From contig CAWBNO010000012.1 of NCBI GenBank assembly GCA_963790095.1, positions 1 to 64,000 on the forward strand: a DNA stretch of 64,000 bases, given 5' to 3'. Each line of letters begins with the position of its first letter. The first letter of the stretch is position 1. The translations under genes and the position numbers were made by a program. The notes under the pieces were generated by a model that was given only the letters and a program-made list of their open reading frames with translations, was not told the origin of the DNA and searched no databases. Below are positions 41,848-51,098 of this stretch, in pieces. The stretch comes from JAAXQD01 sp963790095. GTDB taxonomy: Bacteria; Desulfobacterota; Desulfobacteria; Desulfobacterales; UBA11574.

Positions 41848-43410
41848 ATGAACAAAAAGAATCAAACTGCAAAAAAAAATCCGGGCAAATCGAATTTTTC
41901 GCCAAATACAATTGCCCATACCATCAATTTGGCCATCGTCGGCGGCGGCAGGGCGAGTAAATACTTCCTGAATCTTCTGCAAAGCGAATCCTTTACGTAT
42001 CTGAAGGTCAACATCGTCGGTGTTTGCGATATAAATCCAGAGGCCGAAGGGTTTGTTCTGGCCAAAGAGCTAGGGATCTATACCACAGATAACTTCCAGG
42101 ATCTCTTTAAAATAAAAGACTTAGACAGCATCATTGAACTGACCGGCCAAGAAGATGTCCTGCTGGAGATCATCCGTCTCAGACCTAAAGGAGTCGGGGT
42201 CCTGGAACACAACATCGGCAGGTTAATGCGGCGACTTTTCGAGGTCGATCACCGCCTTAGATCTGCAGAAGAACAATTGGTCTTTGAGAAAAATTTTTCC
42301 GATTTTCTCATCCAGCAAAGCACCGCTGCAATTGTGATTTTAAATACAGATTTTAAAATCGTTGAGACCAATGAGCCATACTTGAAAGCGGTTAATAAAG
42401 CAAAAGAAGACGTCATTGGAGGGTGCTGTTACGAGATTTCCCATGGCTACAGTGCTCCGTGTTCGAGTTCACGCCCTGACATGAAATGCCCCTTGGTGGA
42501 GACCCTGAGAACCGGTAGATCCGCTCATGTTATTCACGAGCATCCCGAGCCTGGAGGGCATTTCAAATTTTGCAATTTGGTCACTTATCCTTTAAGGAAT
42601 CAAAACGGTGAAATTCATCGAATCATCGAAGTTTGGAGAGATATCACAGAACCATTGTCATACCGTTGGGATAAGCGGGTTAAAGAATTAAAATCTGACC
42701 TTCAAAAACTGGTTCAAGAAGATCGCATGATCTCTTTGGGAAAGCTGGCTGCCAGTTGTTCACATGAGATCAACAATCCCATTCAAGGGTTATTGACGTT
42801 CAGCGATTTAATGCAGGATATACTTGCCGAAGGTAAGCTGAGTTCCGAAGATCTGGGACAGTTCAAGAACCATCTTTCTTTTATGTCCAAAGAACTGGAG
42901 CGTTGTGGCAACATTGTTTCCGGTCTTCTTTCGTTTGCCCGTGAAAGTCCCAGGGAATACAAGGAAATAGATCTTAACGAAGTTCTTGAGGCTGTTCTTT
43001 TCCTGACGAAACATAAAATGAAACTTCGAAATGTCGATCTGGCCACCCGTCTACATCCGGGGTCATTGATAATAAAGGGCGATGAGCGAGAGTTGCAGCA
43101 ATGCTTTCTCAACTTGATTTTCAATGCTATTGAAGCCATGCCGGGCGGTGGACAGCTACGGATAATTTCCGAACTGAAACGTGACAAAAAAAATATCCGA
43201 GTAGAGGTTCAGGACACCGGATATGGAATCTCCAAGGAAAATCTTGAGCACATTTTTGATCCTTTTTTTACCACAAAAGAAGAAGGAAAAGGGACCGGAC
43301 TTGGATTATCTATTGCCTATGGCGTCACCAAAAATCATAAAGGAAACATCAAGATAAACAGCAAAGTGGGAGAAGGAAGTTCGTTTATCTTGGAATTTCC
43401 CGCTCTGTAA
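41848..43410 (+). CDS. histidine kinase with an N-terminal Rossmann domain
   Basis: A 520-residue kinase. Residues about 25-140 form a dinucleotide-binding Rossmann fold (NLAIVGGGRASKYFLNLLQ ... VVGVCDIN-like strand, ELTGQEDVLLEIIRLRP). A PAS domain follows (about 160-280) with CCYEISHGYSAPCSSSRPDMKCPL, then the HisKA helix (ASCSHEINNPIQG) and HATPase (NLIFNAIEAMPGGG, GTGLGLSIAYG). NAD(H) or redox sensing is suggested by the first two domains but not shown. ATG 41848 follows GGGGAG. It is directly upstream of an NtrC-type regulator. Confidence 0.87.
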   Translation: MNKKNQTAKKNPGKSNFSPNTIAHTINLAIVGGGRASKYFLNLLQSESFTYLKVNIVGVCDINPEAEGFVLAKELGIYTTDNFQDLFKIKDLDSIIELTGQEDVLLEIIRLRPKGVGVLEHNIGRLMRRLFEVDHRLRSAEEQLVFEKNFSDFLIQQSTAAIVILNTDFKIVETNEPYLKAVNKAKEDVIGGCCYEISHGYSAPCSSSRPDMKCPLVETLRTGRSAHVIHEHPEPGGHFKFCNLVTYPLRNQNGEIHRIIEVWRDITEPLSYRWDKRVKELKSDLQKLVQEDRMISLGKLAASCSHEINNPIQGLLTFSDLMQDILAEGKLSSEDLGQFKNHLSFMSKELERCGNIVSGLLSFARESPREYKEIDLNEVLEAVLFLTKHKMKLRNVDLATRLHPGSLIIKGDERELQQCFLNLIFNAIEAMPGGGQLRIISELKRDKKNIRVEVQDTGYGISKENLEHIFDPFFTTKEEGKGTGLGLSIAYGVTKNHKGNIKINSKVGEGSSFILEFPAL

Positions 43411-43533
43411 CTGCTTACGAGTCCTTTTGTTGTGAATTATGCGTTTTTAACGAAATTATTTTCAACACGCACTAAAAAGACAGATAGTTCTTCATGAGAA
43501 ATTCGAGCCGATTGTTCGTGACGGAGGAATACC

Positions 43534-44880
43534 ATGGATGAAAAAATGAGCGTTATGGTTGTGGATGATGAGGCAATCGTCAGGGAATCTCTTTTCCACT
43601 GGTTTAAAAAATACGGCCATGTGGTAGAGACCGCTTCATCGGGCTTTGACGCTTTGGAGAAGCTGGAAACATATCCTTTTCAGCTTCTTTTTGTCGACAT
43701 TAAAATGCCCGGGATGGACGGCATAGAACTTCTGGAAAAAGTTAAGACAGAATATCCGGATACGCTCGTGATCATTATTACTGCATACGGATCTATTGAA
43801 TCGGCGGTCAAAGCCATGCGAATCGGTGCCACCGACTACCTGCTCAAGCCCTTCAAACCGGAGCATCTCTCTCTTGTGATGGAGCGGATATCCGTTCAAA
43901 AAAGGCTTGTATCACAATACAACTATCTTAAAGGACGTTTAGAAAAAATCACCCGCTTCGATAACATTATCGGACAATCACCGCCAATGGAGGCGGTTTT
44001 CAGTCTAATTCCAGAGGTTGCCCAGAGCGATTCTTCTATTTTGCTTTTCGGGGAAACCGGTACCGGAAAAGAGCTGGTTGCAAAAGCGATCCATGCCGAA
44101 AGTCGCCGATCCCATCTGCCGTTTATCGCCATCAACTGCGGTGCGATACCGGAATCCCTTTTGGAAAGCGAACTTTTTGGGCATCAAAAAGGGGTGTTTA
44201 CCGGTGCCACCCGTGCTCGAAAGGGTTTCTTGGAGGTCGTTTCCGGTGGGACCCTGTTCCTTGATGAAATTGGAGAAATAAGTCAAAAGATGCAGGTTGA
44301 TCTCTTACGGGTTCTGGAGGAAAAGAAGATAACAAGTCTCGGGAGCAGAGAACCTATTGACATAGATTTCCGGCTTATCTCAGCCACCCGGCAGGATCTG
44401 AAGAAAGCGGTGGCTGAAGGCAATTTCAGAGAAGATTTTTTTTACCGCATCAATGTTATCCTGATAGAAATTCCGCCGTTAAGAAAAAGAAAGGAGGACA
44501 TCCTTTTACTCGTTGAACACTTCCTTATAAAGTACAGTCAGGAAACGAATAAAAAAGTAGACCATGTCACCAGCGATGCAATTGGATTGTTAAAGCAGTA
44601 CGACTGGCCGGGGAATGTGAGGGAATTGGAAAATGCTATTGAAAGAGCTGTTGTTCTTTCAAAATCCCGGACACTCAGGACTGAAGATTTTTCTTTCATT
44701 CAGCCGTCTGGCATACAATTTTCAGAATCTCTGTCGTTACGTGAAATGGAAAAGGCGTATATTCAAAAGATCCTGGAAGAAAACACCTGGAATGTAACCC
44801 AATCCGCCAAAATCCTGGGAATTAACAGGGTTACCTTGCACAAAATGATTAAACGGTACAATTTGAAAAGGAAACCCTGA
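43534..44880 (+). CDS. NtrC-type sigma-54 response regulator
   Basis: A 448-residue regulator with a receiver domain (acidic pair 11-12, phospho-Asp55 in LLFVDIKMPG), a sigma-54 AAA+ domain (Walker A GETGTGKE from residue 173, loop GVFTGA) and a Fis-type HTH (TQSAKILGINRVTLHKMIK). It lies 120 bases after the Rossmann-PAS kinase, making a two-component pair. The nearest sigma-54 promoter is at 45721, in front of the GcvH-like genes. Confidence 0.94.
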   Translation: MDEKMSVMVVDDEAIVRESLFHWFKKYGHVVETASSGFDALEKLETYPFQLLFVDIKMPGMDGIELLEKVKTEYPDTLVIIITAYGSIESAVKAMRIGATDYLLKPFKPEHLSLVMERISVQKRLVSQYNYLKGRLEKITRFDNIIGQSPPMEAVFSLIPEVAQSDSSILLFGETGTGKELVAKAIHAESRRSHLPFIAINCGAIPESLLESELFGHQKGVFTGATRARKGFLEVVSGGTLFLDEIGEISQKMQVDLLRVLEEKKITSLGSREPIDIDFRLISATRQDLKKAVAEGNFREDFFYRINVILIEIPPLRKRKEDILLLVEHFLIKYSQETNKKVDHVTSDAIGLLKQYDWPGNVRELENAIERAVVLSKSRTLRTEDFSFIQPSGIQFSESLSLREMEKAYIQKILEENTWNVTQSAKILGINRVTLHKMIKRYNLKRKP

Positions 44881-44923
44881 CCTCGGACAGTCAGTCCAGT
44901 CTTTTTCAGGAATATCTTTTCTC

Positions 44924-45469
44924 ATGATCTCAAATAAAAAACCTGTCGGTGTGGTCCCGCTTGGAGAAGTTTCCGAAATCGTCCTAAAGGTTATCGCAGA
45001 CCATATCACCAGATGTTTCAAACTTTTCACTCAAATTCTTTCTCCTCTGGAACAACCTGAATATGCTCTGGATGAAAGACGGTTGCAATACAATGCCGGC
45101 ATTATTATTGAGATGTTTGAATCCATGCATTTTAGCGATCACGATAAAATTATAGCTGTTTTAAATCAGGACCTTTTTATTCCAATTTTTACCCATGTCT
45201 TTGGTGAGGCAAGGCAGGGCGGAAAATGTGGCTTGGTCTCATTATTCAGGTTGGCAAAGAACCCCGACGGCTCCTCCCCGCTCAGATCCCTCATTCATGA
45301 ACGGGCAGCGAAGGTGGCCCTTCATGAATTGGGCCATCTTTTCGATCTTCTTCATTGTGAGCAAAAACTGTGCTTAATGCATTTCTCCGGAAGTATAGAG
45401 GAACTGGATGAGATGTCGTTTCATCTTTGCGAGTATTGCTCAATTTATCTTCAGGATAAACTTCGTTGA
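44924..45469 (+). CDS. archaemetzincin-like metalloprotease (M54)
   Basis: A 181-residue protein with the extended zinc motif HELGHLFDLLH starting at His134, then Cys145 and CLM, and a later CEYC that holds a structural zinc. This set (HExxHxxxxxH then CxxxxCxM and CxxC) defines archaemetzincins, peptidases widespread in archaea and found in some bacteria. Its target is unknown. It lies 40 bases after the sigma-54 regulator, probably in the same operon. Confidence 0.88.
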   Translation: MISNKKPVGVVPLGEVSEIVLKVIADHITRCFKLFTQILSPLEQPEYALDERRLQYNAGIIIEMFESMHFSDHDKIIAVLNQDLFIPIFTHVFGEARQGGKCGLVSLFRLAKNPDGSSPLRSLIHERAAKVALHELGHLFDLLHCEQKLCLMHFSGSIEELDEMSFHLCEYCSIYLQDKLR

Positions 45470-45720
45470 GCAGCAGAATTGTTGAGTGGTTGAGAAGTTA
45501 AACGGCTACAGTGTGTAGTCATAAGCAACACTCATTTATCCGGTTGATATTTATATATTTTTATTTGAAACATCCCCTCGTATCTCTCCAAAGTATAGCC
45601 AAAGTCATCACTCTCCCAGTTACGCTTTAAAAAACTGCGCTGAGTTCGTCCCATTTATGATTTGAAAATAATGAATAATATCAATAGGTAAATGAATTAA
45701 AATAATATTTTATTAAATTG
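45470..45720. other. intergenic control region
   Basis: Contains the short palindrome CTACA-GTG-TGTAG at 45506-45518, about 200 bases before the sigma-54 promoter, which might be an activator site. The remainder is AT-rich with no recognised feature. Confidence 0.35.
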
Positions 45721-45736
45721 TGGCACTTTCATTGCA
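45721..45736 (+). promoter_or_regulatory. sigma-54 promoter of the GcvH-like genes
   Basis: TGGCACTTTCATTGCA fits the -24/-12 consensus in both boxes with GG and GC exactly ten bases apart. Expected start near 45748, about 100 bases before the first gene. Confidence 0.75.
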
Positions 45737-45851
45737 ATTAAATAGTCAAAAAATGAATTAAGTGCGGTTTCCTACTTATGGCTTAGGAAGGTTCGAATGT
45801 TCAGTTTCGACTGCATAATGATTTACCGCGCAATTAAAGGAGGTCATCATT

Positions 45852-46934
45852 ATGAAAACCAATGAATTGAAATCGAATAAGGAGAAAAAGAAAGATATTG
45901 GTTCAAAAAGACTTATCGGAATAGATCAGCCCTTTGATTACCAGAAAGTGGTTGCGGTAACCGGTCCGGAATATGTTGAGAATCTGCAACATGACGGGGT
46001 TGCTTTAGTCCTTTATGAGAAATTGAAAAAAAATCTTCCCGGTTTTTATTTATCCGAAGATAAATGTGTCTGGATGAGAGCCGGAGTCATCAATTACAGG
46101 CTATGTGATTATGACTATGATTGCTACAACTGTCCGTTCGACCAGGCGATGATATCTGCCATGGGCGATAAAATCGCTCCGGATCGAGAAGAAAGGCAAG
46201 CGAATTGGTTGAGACATGTGAAAGAAAAATATAAAATCGCTGAAACACCGTGTATCCACTTTTTATCAGGACGGATAGAATCTCCTGAGGAATGTCCCGG
46301 TAAATACAAGTGCGATCATTGTACGGTTCATGAGCTCCTGGAAAAAGAAACTCAGGTGGAAATCCCTGAAAAGCCGGCATACAAAAACGTATCTGGTTAT
46401 CAAATGGTTGAGGATTATTATTATCATTTCGGACATTCATGGGTGCACATTGAAGACGATGGACGTATCAAAGTCGGCGTAGACGATTTTACATCCAAGG
46501 TTTTGGGGGCCGCGGATGCCATAAATCTCCCTCCGGTTGGCGTATTTTTAAATCAAGGAGAAATCGGGTGTGTATTGTCCCGAATTGATAAAAAAGCCCC
46601 CATACAATCTCCTGTGTCCGGAACCGTTTGCGTTGTAAATGATAAAGTTTTAAAGCACCCAGCCGTCGCACACGATGATCCATACCATGACGGCTGGTTA
46701 TTCATGCTGGACCCTGCAAACATCAAGCCTGATCTGGAAGGGCTCTATTCCGGCAAGGAATGCTTCCAGTGGCTTGAAAAGGAGAGTCAAAATCTTTATG
46801 AACTCTTAGGGCCAAGCTATCAGCAACTGGCGGCCACAGGTGGTGAACCGATTGATGATATATTTGGACAAATTCCCGAGATTTCCTGGGATCGGCTGGT
46901 AAGGACTTTTTTCCGTACATCAGAAAAGCGCTGA
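45852..46934 (+). CDS. GcvH-like protein with Cys-rich domain, no lipoyl lysine
   Basis: A 360-residue protein. Residues about 60-165 are Cys-rich (KCVWMRAGVINYRLC, CYNCPFDQAM, CPGKYKCDHC), suggesting metal centres. Residues about 190-350 are a glycine-cleavage H-protein fold: YHFGHSWVHIEDDGRIKVGVDDF, INLPPVG, SPVSGTVCVVND, DPYHDGWLFML. Aligned without gaps to E. coli GcvH, the lipoylated Lys is Asp246, so it cannot carry lipoate there. AAAGGAGG precedes it. It has a paralogue next door and another at 60589. Confidence 0.85.
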   Translation: MKTNELKSNKEKKKDIGSKRLIGIDQPFDYQKVVAVTGPEYVENLQHDGVALVLYEKLKKNLPGFYLSEDKCVWMRAGVINYRLCDYDYDCYNCPFDQAMISAMGDKIAPDREERQANWLRHVKEKYKIAETPCIHFLSGRIESPEECPGKYKCDHCTVHELLEKETQVEIPEKPAYKNVSGYQMVEDYYYHFGHSWVHIEDDGRIKVGVDDFTSKVLGAADAINLPPVGVFLNQGEIGCVLSRIDKKAPIQSPVSGTVCVVNDKVLKHPAVAHDDPYHDGWLFMLDPANIKPDLEGLYSGKECFQWLEKESQNLYELLGPSYQQLAATGGEPIDDIFGQIPEISWDRLVRTFFRTSEKR

Positions 46935-46980
46935 TCCTCAAATGAGCAAGGTAAATCATTCCGGTAAAGGAGAGATAACC

Positions 46981-47769
46981 ATGAAAAACAATGTATATGA
47001 ATTTAAAAAGAAAAAAACAGATGGTGAAAAGATCGGCTTTCATGCAAAAAAGCTCATTGGCATCGATTTACCCTTTGATTACGAAGACGTGGTCTCCATA
47101 ACCGGTCCTGAATATGTTCGGAACCTTCATCGTGACGGGATAGCCGTTCTCCCAAATGAGGAACTGAAGAAAAATTTCGCGGATATTCTTTTGAGAGCCA
47201 TTGAAAAGCCAACTTACGCAAAGGTATCGGGGGTCCAGGTTGCTGACAATTATTATCACCACGTCGGCCATTCCTGGGTGCAACCTTTGCAAGATGGATG
47301 GGTCAGGATCGGGATCGACGATTTTACATCCAAGGTTTTCGGACCTGCGGATCCAATAAATCTTCCTCCTGTCGGAGACTTTTTGATGCAAGGCGAAGTG
47401 GGGTGGGTTCTGGGCCGCAATGATCACGAGGCTCCCATGCAGTCACCAGTTTCCGGAGTCGTGTTCGCTGTAAATGATAGAATAAAAAATCACCCCGAGA
47501 TCATACATAATGATCCGTATGGAGAAGGCTGGTTATGCCTTCTAAATCCTGTCAGCCTTAAGATGGATATGAAAGCGCTTTATCTGGGGAAAGAATGCTT
47601 CCAGTGGGTCGAAAATGAAATTCAGAATCTCCAGAAGCTCCTCGGGCCCGAGTGCGAAAGACTGGCAGCCACCGGCGGTGATCTGATTGATGATATCTTC
47701 GGACATTTTCCAGAGATTGACTGGGACCAACTGGTGAAGACCTTTCTTCGAACAGCAGAGAAGTGCTAA
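46981..47769 (+). CDS. GcvH-like protein without Cys-rich domain
   Basis: A 262-residue paralogue of the preceding protein that has lost the Cys-rich insert: the N-terminal part is the same (LIGIDLPFDYEDVVSITGPEYVRNLHRDG) but goes straight to the H-protein fold (HHVGHSWVQ, INLPPVGDF, SPVSGVVFAVND, GEGWLCLL). The lipoyl position is Asp148. The downstream ATG 46981 follows GGAGAG and is preferred over the earlier in-frame start. Same sigma-54 transcript. Confidence 0.84.
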   Translation: MKNNVYEFKKKKTDGEKIGFHAKKLIGIDLPFDYEDVVSITGPEYVRNLHRDGIAVLPNEELKKNFADILLRAIEKPTYAKVSGVQVADNYYHHVGHSWVQPLQDGWVRIGIDDFTSKVFGPADPINLPPVGDFLMQGEVGWVLGRNDHEAPMQSPVSGVVFAVNDRIKNHPEIIHNDPYGEGWLCLLNPVSLKMDMKALYLGKECFQWVENEIQNLQKLLGPECERLAATGGDLIDDIFGHFPEIDWDQLVKTFLRTAEKC

Positions 47770-47877
47770 ATCACTTTCGAAGATAAACCTACAACACAGG
47801 ACCAGGCCGCCGCAAAAATTTTAACTTTTCCGGCCAATGAAAATATAAAGGAAGGCAGTTTATTTTTCAATTATTTC

Positions 47878-47915
47878 AAAGGAGGTTTCCTGCATTTGAG
47901 ACCTCTTTTGCTGTT
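47878..47915 (+). terminator. terminator after the GcvH-like genes
   Basis: AAAGGAGGT (47878-47886) pairs with ACCTCTTTT (47901-47909) with one mismatch, followed by GCTGTTTTAG. It lies 110 bases after the last GcvH-like gene. Confidence 0.55.
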
Positions 47916-48043
47916 TTAGCAGGATTGTGTTATAAAAAAGACACGTTATTTTTGATGAATATGGTTTCAAAATTTTTCTGTAGACATCATTAATAAAGGA
48001 ACATTATTATTATACTTAACATTTTCTAATGTTTTAATGCCAT

Positions 48044-49318
48044 ATGAAAACTGAAGAATCCGGAGAGAAATATCGAAAACGGCTTGCCGCCTTAAATGCC
48101 GTCTCCAAAACTGTCAGCACCAGTTTAAATCTTGGCGAAATACTAAACAGCACAATTGACAAAATCCTTGAGGCTGATGAGCCTGACAGTGTCAGGATTT
48201 ATCTGTTGGACGATAGGAAAAAAGTCCTTAATCTGGTGGCGCACAAAGGGCTTTCAACTGATTTTATCAACAAACCCATTGTAAAATCTCGCAAACCCGG
48301 CCACGGACTTTTGGGGCAGACCGTAGTAGATGGTGAGACAAAGGTAATAGAAAATACTCTACAGCCCACCATCCCCAATGTCGATCTGCTTACTGAAGAA
48401 GGCCTTCAAACCACCGCTTATATACCACTGATCACCAGGGGAGCAACTGTGGGCGTGATGTGTGTCTCCAGCCATGCCCCAAATAAGTTTTCAACCGAAT
48501 TTGTTGAATTCTTGATCGCCATCGGAAACCATATCGGTGTTGCTGTGGATAATTTTCACATGTATAAAATTGTAAAAGAGGCGTATCAGGATCTAAAGGA
48601 GGCTCAGGAACAGGTTGTTTGGACGGAAAAATTGGCCTCTTTAGGCAAATTGGCCGCCACTATTGCCCATGAGATAAACAATCCCCTTGCCGGGGTTTTA
48701 AACTATATCCGGTTGATGATAAAGATTCTTGCACGGAATCGTGTCTCTCATGAAAAGCTTGAGGATATTTCCCGATATTTGAAACTCGTGGAATCCGAGA
48801 TAGCCCGGTGCGGAGAAATCGTTAAAGACCTTCTGGCATTTTCCCGCCGGACTAAAATTACCATTGAAAGCAACCGTATTGAAGATATTATTGATAAAAC
48901 CCTGAATCTTCTTTCCCATGATCTGGAGATGAAAGAAATTCAACTGCAAAAAACCATTGAGCCGAATCTGCCGAAGGTTCAGTGCGATTTTAAGCAGATC
49001 CAACAGGTCTTTTTGAACCTCGTTTACAATGCTTCAGAGGCAATGTCAAACGGAGGCACTCTGACAGTGACAGCCAAAAGAGCTTCCGGGCCTAAAGGAT
49101 TTTTAGAGGTAGTAATTTCTGATACCGGTTCCGGCATTGCTAAGGAAAATATGGAAAATATTTTCGATCCTTTTTTTACCACCAAAGAAGAGGAGAAAGG
49201 GGTGGGCCTTGGCCTTTCGGTGGTTTACGGTATCATCGCCAAACACAACGGCGCCATCGAAGTGGAAAGTGAGCTGGGTAAGGGAAGCAGTTTTAAAGTC
49301 CGGTTGCCGTGTGCCTGA
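48044..49318 (+). CDS. GAF-domain sensor histidine kinase
   Basis: A 424-residue kinase. A GAF sensor (about 15-180: LGEILNSTIDKIL, VRIYLLDDRKKVLNLVAHKGLS, GLLGQTVVDGETKVIENT, YIPLITRGATVGVMCVSS), then HisKA (TIAHEINNPLAGVLNYIRLM, His near 210) and HATPase (NLVYNASEAMSNGGT, GLGLSVVYG). No response regulator is adjacent; it faces the Hdr operon, converging on hdrB. The sensed ligand is unknown. Confidence 0.9.
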   Translation: MKTEESGEKYRKRLAALNAVSKTVSTSLNLGEILNSTIDKILEADEPDSVRIYLLDDRKKVLNLVAHKGLSTDFINKPIVKSRKPGHGLLGQTVVDGETKVIENTLQPTIPNVDLLTEEGLQTTAYIPLITRGATVGVMCVSSHAPNKFSTEFVEFLIAIGNHIGVAVDNFHMYKIVKEAYQDLKEAQEQVVWTEKLASLGKLAATIAHEINNPLAGVLNYIRLMIKILARNRVSHEKLEDISRYLKLVESEIARCGEIVKDLLAFSRRTKITIESNRIEDIIDKTLNLLSHDLEMKEIQLQKTIEPNLPKVQCDFKQIQQVFLNLVYNASEAMSNGGTLTVTAKRASGPKGFLEVVISDTGSGIAKENMENIFDPFFTTKEEEKGVGLGLSVVYGIIAKHNGAIEVESELGKGSSFKVRLPCA

Positions 49319-49416
49319 TATAAACTCTTCTATGCCCGTTTTTCTCAACCGATTTATAACAGGGTAAAATCCTATATTTATGGTTCTTTTTATATTTGTT
49401 AGTATTTTGTTTGCGC

Positions 49417-50289
49417 TCAATTGAGGTTTAACTTATCCCGGAATGCCTTGGTAATGGAAAGATTCAGATCCAATCGCAAGTCCTGTTTCGATAGGCCCAT
49501 AGCAAGCCCAAGAAACTGAGGAAGATAAAGTATGGTCATGCACATATCTTCTTTGGACTTTCCCGAAATTTTTTTCTGATACGCCTCCAGGTTCATTTGG
49601 CACATGGGACATACCGTGACGATAGCGTCAGCGCCTCGAGCCGCCTTTAATATCCCGGCAACAAGCTCCAGCGCTACCTCAGGTTTGGTGGTCATGTGGG
49701 ATGCACCGCAACATTTGCCACCCATGTTCCATGGATGAATCTTTGCTCCTACGGCCTCTATAAGCGGTTCCATGGACCGGGGCTCCTCAGGATCATCGAA
49801 AACAGCGTAAGGTCGAAGACACTGGCATCCATAGTAGGGTGCGATGCTCAGATCGATAAAGGGGTTTTTCACCCTGGAAACGATCCTTGCAGGACCTATA
49901 TCACGGGCAACGACATCAAGGAGGTGTCGGACTCGCGTCTGACCGTGAAAGTGCAGATTTTTTTCTTTTAATATGGTGTTAATTTTATCAAGAAGTTTTG
50001 AATCTTTTCGACTTTTTTCCTCAACCTTTTTCAAGTTCAGGTAGCACGCGCTGCACGGAACAAGAATCTCTTGGGTCCCATCCATCTCTTCAGCCATTGC
50101 CAGGATATACGCCGGCAAAGCCAAAGAAAGGAGATAGCTGGTGGCCTCTGCAGCGCTGGCACCGCAGCAGGTCCAGTCCTCAAGCTCCAACAGAGCCACT
50201 TCCAGTTCTTGCATGAAGGCCTGGGTAGAGGCGTTGTATTCAAGGGCCGTCCCCTCCAAAGAACAACCCGGATAATATAGGTACTTCAT
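49417..50289 (-). CDS. hdrB: heterodisulfide reductase subunit B-like (HdrB)
   Basis: A 290-residue protein with two CCG domains (YYPGCSLEG...CCGASAAE...CSACYLN and YYGCQCLRP...CCGASHMTT...CPMCQMN). In methanogens these bind the noncubane [4Fe-4S] centres that split the CoM-S-S-CoB disulfide; in sulfate reducers the substrate is unknown. The start MKYLYYPGC follows GGAGGG; the longer frame is dropped. It is the last gene of the Hdr operon. Confidence 0.92.
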   Translation of the reverse strand: MKYLYYPGCSLEGTALEYNASTQAFMQELEVALLELEDWTCCGASAAEATSYLLSLALPAYILAMAEEMDGTQEILVPCSACYLNLKKVEEKSRKDSKLLDKINTILKEKNLHFHGQTRVRHLLDVVARDIGPARIVSRVKNPFIDLSIAPYYGCQCLRPYAVFDDPEEPRSMEPLIEAVGAKIHPWNMGGKCCGASHMTTKPEVALELVAGILKAARGADAIVTVCPMCQMNLEAYQKKISGKSKEDMCMTILYLPQFLGLAMGLSKQDLRLDLNLSITKAFRDKLNLN

Positions 50290-50500
50290 ATTTACCCTCC
50301 ATAATCTCAAACCGGACAGACCCAAAAAGTTACAAGTGAACTAAAGTTTGAAGTGAGCTAAAGTTAAAGAATCACAATGCTCCGGCTTTAAAACAACCGG
50401 CAACAGCCATTAACTTTAGACACTTCCCATTTATTGATTAGAATTTTATTGCAACAAAGAACACACAAATTACAATGAAGGAGCTAATTCCGTATTCTTC

Positions 50501-51082
50501 TCATCTCTGCTCTAACGCTTCAACCTTACGAAAGATCGACTCTAAAGCACCGTTCCCTTTTGAAGGGAACTCAAAAGAAATTTTTCCTTTACCCATAAGT
50601 TTCATCCCCAACGGGGCAAACTGAAGCGGCATGAAAGGGTTTTTCATGGATAGAAAATAGAGCGACATGAACTCCATCTCTCTAACCCGGCCATGGCGGC
50701 GCACACTCTTTATAAAGCTTTGGTAAAATCGGATACTTTTTTTATAGGGTGCCAGGTTCTCTTTTACAGCTACCTGCTTGAGAGCACTCATTGTCTCGGT
50801 AAGCGGAAGCCCCCGGGGACATCGCAGTGTACAACAATAGCAGACTGAGCATAGGGAAAAGGTCTTGCTGTGAAAAATTGTCTCCTTTTCCCCCATAAGG
50901 ACATAATACCACAGCTGACGCGGAGTGAGATCCATAGCAAAGGCGTTGGGACAAGAACCTGTGCAGGTGCCGCATTGGATGCAGGCACTGACCATGTCCC
51001 GGATGGTGGTCAAAGAATCGATGACAGGCTCAGGCGCAGTTTTTGATCTCTGTCTGATTTCTATTTTCTCCGCTGGGTTCAT
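50501..51082 (-). CDS. hdrC: heterodisulfide reductase subunit C-like (HdrC)
   Basis: A 193-residue ferredoxin-like protein with two [4Fe-4S] sets, CIQCGTCTGSCPN and CSVCYCCTLRCPRG (about residues 36-95), and a C-terminal domain resembling HdrC. It passes electrons between HdrA and HdrB. ATG 51082 follows GGGGGG and lies 16 bases after the giant HdrA gene; about 210 bases separate it from hdrB. Confidence 0.92.
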   Translation of the reverse strand: MNPAEKIEIRQRSKTAPEPVIDSLTTIRDMVSACIQCGTCTGSCPNAFAMDLTPRQLWYYVLMGEKETIFHSKTFSLCSVCYCCTLRCPRGLPLTETMSALKQVAVKENLAPYKKSIRFYQSFIKSVRRHGRVREMEFMSLYFLSMKNPFMPLQFAPLGMKLMGKGKISFEFPSKGNGALESIFRKVEALEQR

Positions 51083-51098
51083 TTTCCCCCCTTTAGAG

